Origin: Schistocephalus solidus
Taxonomy: Eukaryota; Platyhelminthes; Cestoda; Diphyllobothriidea; Diphyllobothriidae
Assembly (NCBI GenBank): GCA_017591395.1
Contig: WEDG01000203.1
Location: 1 to 64,000, forward strand
DNA length: 64,000 bases
Direction of reading: 5' to 3'
A program made the translations under genes and the position numbers. How positions within the stretch are numbered: the first letter of the stretch is position 1; each line of letters begins with the position of its first letter. The notes under the pieces are model-generated. The model ran no database searches. It saw only the letters and a list, made by a program, of their open reading frames with translations, and was not told the DNA's origin. Below are positions 1 to 12,740 of the stretch, piece after piece.

Positions 1-1075
1 CAACTGAACCTGGTGACCATCGTCAGGGTTGCAAAATCGGAGGAAAGTATCAAGGTTGTCAAGAGTTTGCGATGCCAGTTTAAAAGGAGGGGACGAAAAA
101 GTGAATGCAAAGATCGACTCTGCAGAAAATGATGGAAAAATATTTAGAAACCAATATGATATCAAGGGAGGTGCCTTAAATACCAGGAGGACCCTTTTCA
201 AAATCCAAAAGTTGCGATTTTGGGAAGGAACAGACAATAAGGACTTTGTTTCTTCCAAAGTTAGATGTTTGCGTAAGTTAGTTTTGAAAATAGCTAACGT
301 AGACGACAACATAATTTCCAGTGGAAAATTATTGCATATAAAAGCATATTAAGAGGCCAAAAAAAACCAGTATGGTTAGTTTTGGAGCTGAGCGGTAGGG
401 AAATGATCATAGAGAAATTACGATAGGATCGATCTACCATAGTAAGTGTGTTAATTTGTGGTAGATTAGGGCTAGAGTTAACACAAAACAGGAAGGAGAG
501 ACTGGCTTCGAGTCTTTTTACCCAGAGAAATTTACTGTTTGCTAACTGGCATCTATCCATAAAAGAGATATTGGATCCATGAAGAAAAAAACTAGTCTTC
601 GAGTAAAAACCCTCTGAACTTTTTCAATCTTACTGCGGTCAGTGGCATTTATCAGCCAAAAGAGGGGACAGCGGTATTCTAGCATAGGAAGAACAAGAAT
701 GCGGTACAGGTTTAACTTTCTTTCCGGAAGGAAGAAATTATGGGATATTAAACCACATATCTGTGCAGCCTTTGTAGAAATTCGATCTGCATGAGGCGAT
801 AATGCTAGCTTATTCGTGTAACTTAGGCCTAAGTCTTTTATGGTTGATCGTTCTAAAAGTGTACTTTTTTGCAATACTAGGGGTTCAGGAAGCTTGCTGG
901 GGCCAAAACACATGAAACTACTCTTGGATGGAGAAAATTCCATCTGCCAACTAGAGTTCCAACAAGAGAGCATAAATAGATCAGTGTTGATTTTATCAAC
1001 GCAACTAACGGCAGTGTCTTAAGGAAATGAATGAATGCACTTGAGATTGTCAGCATAATCAAAATGTTGTGCATT
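1..1075 (-). mobile_element. CR1-type LINE, 5'-truncated copy (family A)
   Basis: This is the 3' part of a non-LTR retrotransposon; its own 3' end runs off the window. Translated on the minus strand it shows the RT catalytic region near 1,060-1,040 as YADNLK, a decayed FADDLK, then a long open stretch (973-542) with the RT thumb and C-terminal pattern, including LPMLEY and KIEKVQRVFTRRL. The same residues recur in the plus-strand copy at 18,430-21,625, and the two copies align through their 3' untranslated parts. A frameshift separates YADN from the downstream block, so the copy is dead. The 5' break at about 1,075 lies next to a run of T on the plus strand. RT of this type would copy element RNA at a nicked target. 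The clade call comes from motif style only. Confidence 0.8.
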
Positions 1076-2999
1076 TTTTTTTTTTTTTCTCTGCCTATTT
1101 TTTCTAGTTCACCATTAATTTCAAAACATCGCTAACTGTTTACCTAGCAGGAAAAGTTCTGTTTACATTATTAAGTATTCGAACATTTTATCTGCACACA
1201 TTGTCATAACTTAATTTCTTTACTACTGTTTGTTTAGATAGGGTCTTTCCAGTGCGTCGTTATCTTTCGCATGCCCTCCGTTGCATTCTGCGGCACAATC
1301 AGTACTTCATTTACATCGTCACGGGCATACTGGCCTCGTCTATCTTGCAAAACCGACAGGGAGCCGATCGAGGCCTGCTTTTCAGAAAATCTTCACTGCA
1401 AGTTTATAAATTTGTCCTAGAAGCAAGTAAAACGGGTGTTGAGAGTTCATAACGCCGTTTTATATTTACTGTTGGAACAACATTTCAATAATTGTTAAGG
1501 TTTTTGTATTACAGATAGCGTGGTCATATTGCCTAAAGCATTTGGTCAAACCAATAGCAATAGTACATTACTTTCCGCGAAGGACGGGGTGTAATTTGCC
1601 AAACTGCGGGCCCAAAGGCTAGGATTTAAACAGCTGGCCTCGTTAATTCCTTCCTCAGAACGCAAGCAATAGAAAGACGTTTATGTCGATGTATGGTGAA
1701 AGGGCAGCAGGATTGCGAAAAGTCTCAGCAGTAATTCTGGAAAGTGGTTCAAGAAACAAATTCGTTTTGTTAATTCTTCTTAGAAATGCGAAATATCAGA
1801 ACTAAATTACAAAAACCAACAACATAAGGTGAACCGTATTGTTTTGACAAAACAATGTTACATTTATTTCGGTGACCTGATAGGACTACTTATCAGTTAG
1901 CTCGCTGAATAGGTTAAAGAACAGCAAGTACATCAGCCGGATACAGGAACGTAGAGAGCGACAGAAATCCTGACGCAAAAGATTACCAGTCCATGAGCTC
2001 GTGAGCTGCCATGCTTCTTAGAATGCATACGTTTCAAGCAGTCCAGGATTTCGCTTCACACATCTTCTTAATGACCAAAGTGAACCATCGCTTCCATTTT
2101 CTCACAATGCACAGGAGTTTATCAAAGCAGACATAAAGTGCTAATATCGTCTAAACGCTATAACATCTACCCTCCTACCGTGACCTGCACTCCAATCAAA
2201 CACGACAATGAAAGGAAAATGCAATGCGAGTGCACTCGATGCAAAAGAATGGAGTAAGCATTGTGTTTACAGACGTAAGACGATAAAATCAATCATCACT
2301 CTACATTTTTATACAATCTCATAAAAATTGCGAAAAATCAATAAGGAAGCAGAAAATAGCGATAAGCGTCACACCAGAACCGTCTCACCAATATCCCCTC
2401 TCAAGAGCTCTAAACACTATGAAATGCTTACGTTGAAATCTTATCAAAAGTTGTACGTTTTGGATTTTTTAAGCAGTATTAGCAAAAAAACGTTCTTTCC
2501 CGGTTAAATATCCAATCAAACGTTCAAAACCTTAAAAATGTATAGGAAAAAATGAAGCAAGTACGCTAAAACATAAATCTTACCACTGAGTGGCCAACAA
2601 CTGAGGCGAAAACACACGATGGTGTTTCCTTCTGATGATGGTAAGTATCCAACGAAATGAGAGCATTTTAGACTCTGTACGTCCGAATGCGTACGTCCGA
2701 ATGACTTCATCTTTTGAATGACTGGTGAAAAAAAGAGACATCAAGGTTTTTTGTATATGTATATTTTGAAGGGTTACAGGCATTGTCCAGTATAACCCTA
2801 TTAATATAAAGTTATCATTGCATGTGTACAGTCAATATAAAATGGTGTACATTTAAAAATGTTTGAGTCAAAGCATAACATAACTTCGAATGCGTTTTCA
2901 CAGTTATATGCAAAACATTGTGGAAGAAAAGTAGAGCCCAATAGATTTTAAAAGGCTGGTTTTAAGTCATCATGTTTTGAGAGTCGCCTTTTATTTATT
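1076..2999. other. Intergenic stretch, no gene recognised
   Basis: AT-rich sequence with short chance open frames on both strands. I see no conserved protein motif or RNA gene. A poly-T run follows position 1,072, and a short direct repeat of about 14 bp built on CGTACGTCCGAATG occurs at about 2,678-2,703. Confidence 0.6.
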
Positions 3000-4246
3000 T
3001 ATTTATGGCCAGTTTACAGGCAAGTTCAAAAAAATATATACAGCAGAGGGTCAAGCTGACATTGAAAAAACTCCTGGTCGTTCTTTAAAGTGTTTTTAGA
3101 AGAAAAAACTGCAGCTTATTGAACGGATTAAAGTTCAGGACAGGGAAGTATTGACCCAGGTGCACGGTGTAGCACTTCTCCTTTCAGTGTTGTGGATCTG
3201 GTATTCTGTACTAGCAGCAGGTATGCCGGCTAACAGCTGCTCGCTGTCGACTGAGGAATAAACCGATTACGAACTGAAGAGCCAGCAACATTGCCTTCGG
3301 CATGAAGTCCAGCACAGGATTCAGAGTCCGTGGACGCCAGCAAAACGGAAGAGAGCTTTCAGGGAATCAGCATCCAAAATTCGTGGAAGGTGTCATGAGT
3401 GTAGAAAACTAGTGACAGCTCTCGTAAACAAATGATAGTTTCGCTGAATTTAAATACTTCTCTGTAGTTAATTCCAGATTGCTATAACGTTTACCGAAAT
3501 AAAATGACGGTATCTAACGATGCGTGTCAAAGGGTGAAATAAGAATGGATCTCTATGATTTGTGCGCCGAGAGTGGTCGAGCTGCCTCAGTGATGTAATA
3601 GGGTAAAAGGTAAAACTGTTTAAAAGTTTAAACACTAAACGCTAACGCAATCTGGAATAAGCTACCCAGAAGTATCAAAACTCAGTAAAACTAACCCTTG
3701 TTAACGAGAGCTGTCACTAGTTTTCTACATTCAGGACACCTTCCAAAACTTTTGGGTGCTGACTCTGTGGAAGCTCTTTTCGGTTCTGATAGCAATCACG
3801 GACTCTGAATCCTGTGACGGACTTCATACTGAGGGCAATTTTGCTGGCTCTGCAGACCTCAGTCGGCTTATTTCGCAGTCGACAGCAAACAGCCGCTCGC
3901 CGACATACCTGCTGGTGCAGAATACCGGATCCATAACACTGAATGGAGAAGTTCTTCACCGGGCACCTGTGTCAACACTTCCCAGTCCTGAACTTTAATT
4001 AATCAATAAGCTGCAATTTTTTCTCATGAAAACACCTGAAACAACGATCAGGAGTTTTTTCACTGTAAGCTTGACCGTCTACTGCATATATTTTTTTGAC
4101 CTTGTCTGTAAACTGGCAATAAATAAATAAAAATATTCCCTTCTTTAATCTACGAAGCCACAACGGGTCGAGGCTTGTAAGCTCACAGCGTTGTTGGTAG
4201 GACAGGTTTCTGTGCTCTGAAGTAAAAACTCTTGTAGTCAAAGATT
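3000..4246 (-). mobile_element. Truncated LINE of the 6.3-10.6 kb family, split by an antisense insertion
   Basis: The minus strand from 4,246 to 4,127 and from 3,633 to 3,000 matches consecutive 3' parts of the element at 6,290-10,620. The upper piece carries the coding tail with SEHRNL and RCELTSLDPLWLRRLKKG (in the other copy RCELTSLNPLWLHRLQKG-like). The lower piece carries the 3' region ending in a TTGCCAGTTTACAG-like block plus a TAAATAAATAAA tail. The two pieces join cleanly when 3,634-4,126 is removed. It is a 5'-truncated dead copy. Confidence 0.7.
3634..4126 (+). mobile_element. 5'-truncated LINE 3' end inserted antisense into its own family
   Basis: This plus-strand segment begins with AACGCTAACGCAATCTGG, which corresponds to an internal point of the family 3' region (translated NKLPRSIK). 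It runs to the element 3' end, CTGTAAACTGGCAATAAATA, followed by AAATAAAAA. It is an inverted, diverged copy of 3,000-3,505. Because it interrupts a minus-strand copy of the same family, it is best read as a later, 5'-truncated target-primed insertion. It forms a foldback with arms of about 490 bp and a spacer of about 130 bp. Confidence 0.7.
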
Positions 4247-6270
4247 ATGCCATTAAGCCTTCCTTTAAAATCAGAAATTTTGTCAGCGGTAACCGTCTCG
4301 CTTTGGTAATGACTTCAAAGGCCGTACCACTCGTTGGCTGAAAAAAAGTTCTGAGATTCAATGACTTACGTTCGCTATTGACCTTTTAAAGATGACCATG
4401 CAGATGAGTTGTGCAGGCAAACTCGAAGAAATCCTCCGATCTCAGGGAGGAATCATGGGCCCGGATAATCCGGAATGTCCAGAGCAGGCTACACCGTAAG
4501 TGCCTGCAGGAAAGAGGAAATAAGTCGAGCTTTTTCAATTTGTCTTGGTACGGTTAAGTCTTAAGACATTCGACCATCTTCGTTGCTCTCCGTTGTACCT
4601 ATTCGAGGATGTCAACATCTTTCTTCCTCTACAGTATGCAGGCTGGTATTCAGCACTCTAAATGCGGTCTGACAAAGACGCCATAAATTTTTCCGAAGAG
4701 AACAGGGGTAATATTTTAAACGCACGTCTGATCCAATGCAGTGTTCATGTTGCCTTCTGGACTGCTTTCTTACAGTGTTCTGAGGCATCAAACTCGCAGT
4801 TGTCCACATGCCTAGATCTTTGTGTTTCTATCTCTTTTAATACGGTGCCATTACTAAAGTACTGGTGTTTCAGAGATACTTTTCGACTGGCGCTTATGTG
4901 TAGGATCACGCACTGGGATAAATTAAAGTTAAGAAGCCACCTGACCGACCAGGCATTTAGTTTGTCGATACTCGATTGTAATCCTTTTGCACCATCAGCG
5001 CAGTTGACTTCAGTCCATATTTTTATGTCATCTGCAAACCTGACAGCTTCACGATCTAGGTCATTGAGACAGTCTTTCACGTAGATTAGGAAGAGCAAGG
5101 GGCTCAAGACAGAAGCCTGTGGAACACCACTTTCTACTTTTGCCTATTCAGAGCTAGAGTTTCCAACAACAACTCTCTATACTCTGAAAGAGAAGAAACT
5201 CTTGATCCAATTGAAAATATTTCCTCGAATTCCTACGTTCTAAATCTTCTGTAAAAGAGGCCCGTGTGGTACATTATCAAAGGCCTTCTTGAAGTCAACA
5301 AATACAACATCTACTGGATGACCCTTATCTGTGGCCTTCGTCCATTTTTCGTGCGACTGAAGGGCACTCGTGAGGCAGGATCGTCCTGGACTAAAGTGGT
5401 GTTGGACATCGCAGAGGATTTGGTTGTTTTCCAGATAGCGCATTAAATGCCTCTTGATAATACGCTCCATTATTTTACACTCTATGCAAGTTAAACTGAC
5501 AGGGCGGTAATTTTCTCAGTCCAGTCGCGAACTTCATTTATAGATCGGGGCTATGAATGCACACTTCCATTCTTCCGGGAGTTTGCTTTCTTCAAAGGAC
5601 TTTTGGAATATAATAAACAGTGCTACACAAAGTTCGTTAGCAAGTTCTCTGAATGCTAATGCAGGAATTCTATCCGGCTCAGGTGACTTGGCAGGCTTTA
5701 TACGGAGTAATTCTGTTCTAACTATGGTCCGCGAAAAGTCTACATCTAGGTCCTCTGTTTTGGATGAGGAGGAGGTGGAGGAGGAAGGGAAAGGAGGGTA
5801 CACATTCGTTGACAAACTGGTGGAATAGCAACAAAATTCTTCGGCTCTCGAGTGAAGACGGTTTGAAAGAATTTGGAAAGAAGGGATGCTGTAACCTGTT
5901 CGTCGGTCTCCAGTTTTCCATCTTCACACCTAAGGGCAGGAATAATTTCCTGAATTCTCTTTGTACTCCGTATGTAGCGATATAGCATTTTGGGTTGTTC
6001 GAACGATTTTTGCAGTATGTTTAGTTCGAACTTCCTCCGCAGCTTAGTAGCCTCACTTTTAAAAACGTTGCGTTGCTGCTTTGATTCCCGTAAATGAGCA
6101 TCGGAGCTGGTTTGTCTGTAACGCCTACAGAAGCGATTTCTTTTTTGAAAAAGGCCTGAAAGTTTGAGTTTATTCACTTTGGGTGGTTTGTGGTTGTCTA
6201 TCTCCTGAGATGATAGTTGAGGTAAACAATCTTTTTCAATAACGAGCTCAAAGTCATCCGATCTTTATTG
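4247..6270 (-). mobile_element. CR1-type LINE, degenerate ORF2 (second family)
   Basis: Minus-strand reverse transcriptase remnants lie in the order expected of one element. The pre-RT linker (6,177-5,746) includes LYRYIRSTKRIQEI and a TASLLSKFFQTVFT block. RT block 1 (5,815-5,534) has RIKPAKSPEPDRIP. The next block (5,470-5,240) has the first catalytic aspartate in VDFKKAFDNVPH. The block at 5,107-4,745 has FADDIKIW with both aspartates kept. Then come KIYGVFVRPHLE and RTFF-like thumb residues to about 4,300. Frameshifts separate the blocks. The RT resembles the one at 11,150-14,760 more than that at 6,290-10,620. No endonuclease is present, so the copy is 5'-truncated near 6,270. Confidence 0.8.
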
Positions 6271-7055
6271 GTTTCTCCACGTAGTTCCTTTTCATTTATC
6301 TTCATTGGCAGTTTACTGGCAAGGTCAAAAACTATACAGTAGAGGGTCTAGCTGACAGTCAAAATACTCCTTATCGTTGTTTCAAGTTCTTTTCGGGAGA
6401 AAAAATGCAGCTTATTGAGGGAGAAAAGTTCAGGACAGAGAAGCGTTGACACAGGTGCCCGGTGAAGGACTTCTCCATTCAGGTTTATGGATCCGCTATT
6501 CTGCACCAGCAGGTATGTTAGCGAACGGCGGTTCGCTTTCGACTGAGGAATGAGCCGATTAAGGTCTGCAGAGCCAGCAATTTTGCCCACAGCTTGAATT
6601 CCGGCACGGGATTCAGAGTCCGTGAACGCCATCAGAACCAAAGAGAAATTCCACAGAGTCAGCACCCAAACTTTTAAGAAGGTGTCTTGAATGTAGAAAA
6701 CCAGTGAAAGCTCTCGTAAACAGGGAATAGCTTTGCTGAATTTTGATACTTCTGGGTAGCTTATTCCCGATTTCAATAGCGTTTACCGAAAAAAACTGAT
6801 GGTATCTAACATTGCGTGCCAAAGGAAGAAATAAAAATACATTTAAATGCCTATGCGTCGACAGTGGTCGAGCTGCCTAAGAGATGCAAGAGGGTTAAAG
6901 GTACAACTTTTTAAAAGTTAACACAGTAAAAATTGTCCCTTTTGTAATCTGTGAAGCCACAACGGGTTGAGGCTTGTAAGCTCACAGCATTGTTTTTAGT
7001 ACAAGTTTCTGTGTTCTGAAGAGAAAACTCTTTTTGTAAAGAAGTGCTGGATTGA

Positions 7056-8100
7056 TTATATCTTCTTCCGTTCGCCAGCGTGCAGTAGGCTTAATAGAAT
7101 CGAGCAGAATTCCAGACAAGGTCTGACATACATGTTATAAAGGCTGATTCTTATATGGATGGTTTTGAAATTTCTGAGAATAAACCCAGTAATTTGGCGT
7201 GCTTTCGAGACAATCAGGGTGCAGGGCTCTGGCAGATTAAGACTACTAGAATATGATATGCACAGAGACTTTATAGCTCCGGGCACATTTTGTTCGTGAC
7301 GGTCTATGCTTAGATGGGGCTGATGGCTGCCACCAATAACCATAACGCGGCACTTGTGCCAAGAAATCGAAAGGCGCCATGTGCAACACCACTGAGCGTA
7401 GGCCTGAAGATCCTTTTTTAAGATCTCAAGCACGATGTTGCGATCGACCGGTTTCGATCGATAGGTAATTTTTAAATAATGAGCGTACATAAAGGGCCCA
7501 CCATACTGAAAACAATCCGGAACCTCTTTGACAAAAAGGCAAAATAGAATCCGGCCAAGCACGATACCATGAATATCTCCACTCCTCAAATGCGTGGGGT
7601 TGGAGATAACATCAGGAATTTTAACCCTTATTGCGCGAGCATTCAAATAGGAGGATATTAAGTTCAGAAGCTTATTACCTATGCCGAAGGAGGCAAGTTT
7701 GAGCAGTAGGAGATCATGGTCAACACGATCAAAAGCCTTCGTGAAATCGGAGTTAACGGTGTAAATTGCAAAACCACTGTCTCTTGATTGTAGCACATGA
7801 TCAAAGAAAGAGAGCTGGCAGGTGTCACAATACCGTTTTTCGAAGAACGCATGCTAAACCGCATTTACGTAGGTTATTCTCTGTCAGGTGACGCATCATC
7901 GTGTCTTTGATCAAGGTGTCTAAGATCTTCGAGACTGCTGGCAGTGTATTTATTGGCCTAAAGTCGTCAAATGACGTAGGTCGGCAGTGTTTTGGTATAG
8001 GCAGAATGTGCGATTCCTTCCAGAAAATAGGGTAGGTTACACTTTCAAGAGCAAGATTAAATATCTTTATACAGAAGGGACGGAAATATATCATTTGCAT
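7056..8100 (-). pseudogene. LINE reverse transcriptase, catalytic box degraded
   Basis: RT of the element at 6,290-10,620. The upstream block (8,100-7,825) has FWKESHILPIPK and DDFRPINTLPAVSKILD, the usual LPIxK...YRPI pattern. The main block (7,796-7,056) has DFTKAFDRVDHDLLL with the first catalytic aspartate, the SSYLNAR turn and a C-terminal YVRPCLEFCS. At the FADD position the frame reads MYAHYLKI, so the aspartate pair is lost and the protein would be inactive even without the frameshift between the blocks. Confidence 0.8.
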
Positions 8101-8825
8101 CCGCCTTTAGAACGCTGACTGGGACGACATCTGGTCCAGGACTGTAAGACTGAAAAAAACGCCGAATGGCTTCGCTCCCGATCTACAGGGTAAAAGTTAT
8201 GGTTTCGAGGACGTTACCGGTCCAAACCCGGATGTAAGGAAAGGAAGTGACCGTATGTTCATTAAAAAGTTACGGACAAGAAAGCATTGAAGCTATCAGC
8301 TGTCAACTTAGCGTCAGCTATCTGGTTTCCTAAGCATGGAGTGCACTTTTCTCTCTGCGCTTTTACTGTGCGCAAAAAGGGTCTCGCAACATTTCACGAA
8401 GGGTTTTCGGCAAATTTTACCTCATTAGCTAATCGTTTTTCGTCAGACAGCCTATTAGCCCTTTCAAAGATTTGTTGGCTCAAGGGCAGGATGGAAGTGT
8501 CGTTTTGTAGATGAAAAACGACGGGAGAGTCTACGGCGGAATTATAAAGGGAGGTAGACTTTATCCTTGACATTAACTATTTTCTTATAGGGAACAAAAT
8601 GAGAAATGAGTGGACCAAACACTTGGTACAATATATCAGTACAAACATTCACATCCAAGTATACAAAGAAGTTAGTCCCATCGTGGGAATTAAGATGTGT
8701 TAGCACTTACCACATATTTGCTGATTTGAAATCACGGAAAAAACTATATTTTTTGGTAAACATTTTATTAGCCTCTAGTTCTAGTGAAGAAACAATTAAA
8801 GCATGGTCAGAACTCCGAAGGTGAT

Positions 8826-9494
8826 CTAAAGGTGACACAGACAATGGCTGAAAACCTCTACAGAAAAAAAGATCAAGTATGTTTGATCCTCGGGTGGGCA
8901 AAAACAAACTACCTGGTACCACATGCCAATCTCTATGGCCTCAAGTAGGTCTTCAAACTTTGCAGGACCGGAAGGTGGAAACCAATAAACTTCAGGAACA
9001 TTGAAGTCGCCTGCAATCAAGCAGTACTTCAGGTTTAAGTCACCTACGGCGCAAAATGCCTTCGAGAGACAAAGATCGTAATCTCTGCTGGCATTGAGGG
9101 GGTGATAAACACAACCAACGAGTAAAGAGTAGTTATCTTTTAGGACAACTCGGAGCCAACAGCTCTCTTCTACCGCAATAAATTTTCGATAGTCCAACGG
9201 CAGAAATGTAAGTGGTTGCTTAACATAGATACAGCTTCCTCCGCCATGGCCCTCGTGTCGATAATGCCGAATGTAAGCGAAGCCTAGAATAGAGAGTTCG
9301 GTGACGGATACACAGGATGTTGCCCATGTCTCTGTAACTCGTACAATATCGGGGTGGTGGATGAAAACAAGAGTCTGGAGCAAAGGCATCTTATTAAGCA
9401 GCGATCTGGCATTTAGGACGATTATTTTAAGTGGGCACGTTTTCGGTTTCTGAAACGGGAAAGTAAGGCTGTCAGAGAGACTGCTTTCGGCCAA
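8826..9494 (-). pseudogene. LINE AP-endonuclease domain
   Basis: A 222-codon open stretch with AP-endonuclease-like motifs of non-LTR retrotransposons in the usual order: LNARSLLNK near the start, VTETWAT, GHGGGSCIYVK and LIAGDFNVPEVYW. In active elements this domain nicks target DNA to prime reverse transcription. The C-terminal SDH part lies in another frame just downstream (8,922-8,707, with DHLRSSDHALIV), so a frameshift splits the domain. It belongs to the element at 6,290-10,620. Confidence 0.8.
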
Positions 9495-9559
9495 AGAAAT
9501 GGTCTTTTCACTTGAACTATCTGTCCGTCCCTTATTTTTAGATGTGCCTCGCCATTTGT

Positions 9560-10620
9560 CCTCCGTGTTTCCAGTTCTATTATTTATTTTCGCATTTTCA
9601 TTCGCTCTTTCAGCCCGTATTCCACTTGAAAAAAACCTTAGAATGCGGACCCCGTAGGGTTGATTTTCTCTGTAGCAGGAGCTGTGCCTGTGCTTCGTTT
9701 TCCAAGATGATTTTAAGAGGTCTTGGCCGAGGATTTGAATCGGGTGTTGACAGAGCTTTTCATAATCTACATGCCTTGACCATGTGGATGGACTCGCCGT
9801 CCATTTTCAACGTTTTTTCATACAATTGCAGTAGTTCCAAATCATGTTTTACTCGCTCCTTTGGAATTACTGCCACTGACTCTGGGACCCTTTTTATGAT
9901 AACATTATGCTTTCGACGCAATCGAGCGCCCGTCTGCAACTCAGGTCTTTCAACTGAGTGATTACCTGTAACCAGTTCACTTAGTCCAGTAGGTCCAGAT
10001 GAACCGGGTGTTGGGCAGGCTGGAGCCAAATCAGTATACGACTTGGTCTTCTTAGACCTCTTAAACATCTTCAACTTCGCATATTGGTGCAAAGTCCAGC
10101 AGCTATGTAGCGCTGGGTTGTAAGGCCAGATTATTGTTAATGCTGCCTGAGCTTAGTGATGAAGGTGTGGAGCAAGGACTAAATGGGACATCCTTTCGAA
10201 CTAGAGAACCTTTCTCTGGTTTACTTGGTTCAGTAAGCACTATGGCTTTTATGTGAGTATAAGGTAAGCTTGAAGAGGCTATACGTGCATACGAATTTTG
10301 CTTTGAGTAGGTTTTTTACTGACAGGAGTTATTTTAGCAGGTGAGCAAGAAATAGATTTTTGTAAGTTATCTATTTCTTGCCTTATGTTGTATACTAAAG
10401 GCTCCATCCCTAAGAATTTCTGTAGGAAGCTGAAACAACCCACACAGGTTCCATCTTCGTAAGCTACATTAACTGAGCTAACTAGATTTTTTGCCCATTT
10501 AGCGGGAGGTGAACAATTAGCATAATAACCATACTTGCAACTACTTTTTGCTAGTCTATTAATTCGTTGAAAAAATTCCCCTGTCAATATGGCCGAATGG
10601 TAAGAGATACTGATAGACGG
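9560..10620 (-). pseudogene. LINE ORF1 remnant (zinc-binding and RRM-like)
   Basis: The first protein of the element at 6,290-10,620. The upper part (10,600-10,279) has cysteine pairs, including GTCVGC, preceded by a tryptophan-containing WAKNL stretch, and then a helical, coiled-coil-prone segment (VYNIRQEIDNLQKS). This is compatible with the PHD-like ORF1 finger known in CR1 elements. The middle part (10,092-9,760) has NVIIKRVPES, and after a stop the frame continues RPRPLKIILENEAQAQ. The same PIKIVLDNKEKAK-like pattern occurs in the ORF1 at 13,922-14,419 and resembles the RRM-like nucleic-acid chaperone part of LINE ORF1 proteins. Stops break it, so no function is expected. Confidence 0.55.
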
Positions 10621-11149
10621 TCCTATGTGGAAATTTTACGCTAAGAGGAGATTCGCATCTAAGCAGTGACTGAGGTTTCATACTCAGTTTAAAACATCAG
10701 TATTTTTAAAAGCAATAACACGAAAGGAAAATTTTCACTGGTGACGTTTTGCGTAATAAGAGATGTAATATTTGTAAGCGAAGTAAAAAGCTATGTTTTA
10801 AGCAAAGCACTGTAAGCAAAAATCGTCAAGGTTAGACTGAAAAAAGAATTAGCGAAGAGGATATACAGGATGAAAATTTATCTCAATTGGTATATCAACT
10901 TCTGAAAATTATTTTCCCACTGGAAATGATTTAAACTTCCAAAATTTCAACCCTTTTCTAAAATAAATATGCAGATTTTGTCCTTTTTACGTAAATTTGC
11001 AAGAACTTTTATGAGGCTATGTCCAATTTTCAGTTCAGTGTATTTGAGGAAAATAGACTTACGCCTTTGAAAGCCCTATTTGTTACATAAAAAGTCGGAA
11101 GAATAAGAAGCAATTTAAAGAAGTTACAGTTGAGTGAATGCAGACAGAT
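10621..11149. other. Spacer between two LINEs, no gene recognised
   Basis: AT-rich, with many stops in all frames. It could contain the 5' untranslated part of the element ending near 10,620, but I see no protein or RNA signature. Confidence 0.5.
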
Positions 11150-11656
11150 TTACGTGACACACTGCTATTGTTAAGGTTAAGTAGTCACATAGTCTTCGTG
11201 ATGCTGCAGCTTATGATTATCAAGCCGATGTTTGAAGGTATCCACAGACTAAGACATTACAATCGCCTCAGGTAGGTTATTCCACGGTTCCACGACACGG
11301 TTGGTGAAAAAATACTTCCTCACATCCAATCTTACTTGGGGCACACTTAGTTTGAATGGATGACCTCGGAGATTATTCTTAGTGGAAAGTTGGAAACGGT
11401 CATCACATAGGAGGGCGCAATCCATGTGTCGCACGGTACGGAAGGTTTGTATAATGTCTCCATTGCAGCTGCCTCTAACTCAGAGGATGAAGCTTGAGGT
11501 ATTTAGGCGAATCTCATATGGCAGTTCACCTTGACCCCTTACTAATTTTGTGGCTCTTCACTGCACCCTTTCGAACATACTGTAGTCCTGTTGTGTCCAC
11601 GGTCGCCAGGCTTGGATCGCAGATTTAAGGTGTGACCTTCCAAACGATCCAAAGAA

Positions 11657-12740
11657 TTAAGAAAAAGCAGTCTTCATCGAAAGCTTTAAATGCTCGCTTG
11701 AGAGCGTAAGCTTTGAATTGGCGAATTTAGCTGCCTTGCAACATTGCGTAGAAGGCTTCAAGTTGCCTTCCATCCAAACGCCAAGATCCTTCCGTGTGTG
11801 TGCTTCTCGGAGTGGCATATCGTTCAAATTGTAGGGTCGCACATCAGTGACCTGATTTCGATTACCAAGACGTAGCAGGGCGCAGTTATTTGAGTTGAAG
11901 AACAAAAACCATTTGCGGGACCATTCGTCCAATCAACGAAAATTTTCTTGGAAATCGTCTCTATCGGCTGCATTGTGGATAACTTTCCAGATTTTTATAT
12001 CGTCCGCAAACAAAGCAAAGTCACCGTCCAATTCATGTACAAAATCATTAATGAACAAGAGAAAAAGGATTGGTCCGAGCGCTGAATCTTGTGGGACTCC
12101 ATTATAGATGACTGTGCGCTTTGATCACGCTCCGTCTACACAGATCCCTTCGGAATGACCAACGAGAAAATTCTCGATCCAATAAGACGTTTGCATCCAA
12201 TACCAAACATTCTCAACTTGTAAAGAAGAGGCTTGTGTGGAACACTATCAAAGGCCTTCTGGAAATCAATGTTGTCTACATATACCGTGTCATTTGCATC
12301 AGGGGCTTTTGTTCAGCTTTGCATCGTATAAAGTGATTTCGTAACACATGATCTTCCCCTACGAAAGCCGTATTGTGCAGTTGATAAGAGTTTACGTATT
12401 TCTAAATAAATCATCAATTCCTTTTAGACAAACCTTCTCAATAACCTTGCAACAGATTGACGTCAGACTGACAGGACTGTACTTTGTAGCAAATGCACGA
12501 CTTCCGTTTTGTGAAGCGGTGCAACGTGGACTGTTTTCCAGTCGGTGGGAAGAATTCCCGTATCGAACGATTTCTGGCACAGAAAGGGTAGCGGTTTGGC
12601 CAGCTTTCGAGCAAGTTCGACGCGAAGCTTAACTGGAATCTCGTCGGGGACAGGGGATCGCATGCCTTCAGACTTTTTAGTTCTTCGAAGACCGCCTCTT
12701 CTCGAAAGAGCAGCTCCTGAATAATTAACGCGCCCATAGT
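11657..12740 (-). pseudogene. LINE reverse transcriptase with FADD retained
   Basis: The minus-strand RT core of the element at 11,150-14,760. Block 12,737-12,438 has ELKSLKACDPLSPTRF, the linker before the fingers. The next frame has TDWKTVHVAPLHK and YSPVSLTSICCKVIEK. Around 12,050-11,995 the frame reads DGDFALFADDIKIWK with both catalytic aspartates, then continues into 11,932-11,657 (WFLFFNSNNCALLRLG, RKDLGVWM). The blocks lie in different frames, so it is a pseudogene. Confidence 0.78.

Larger units (their letters stand above)
6290..10620 (-). mobile_element. Near full-length degenerate CR1-type LINE
   Basis: On the minus strand this stretch reads ORF1 (10,620-9,560), apurinic-type endonuclease (9,494-8,826), pre-RT linker, reverse transcriptase (8,100-7,056) and a 3' region ending near 6,296. 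The domain order and the length of about 4.3 kb fit a two-ORF CR1-group LINE. All frames carry breaks. The 3' end has the same block that forms the foldback at 3,000-4,126. Domains are listed separately. It is the most complete LINE in the window and useful for building a family consensus. Confidence 0.8.
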
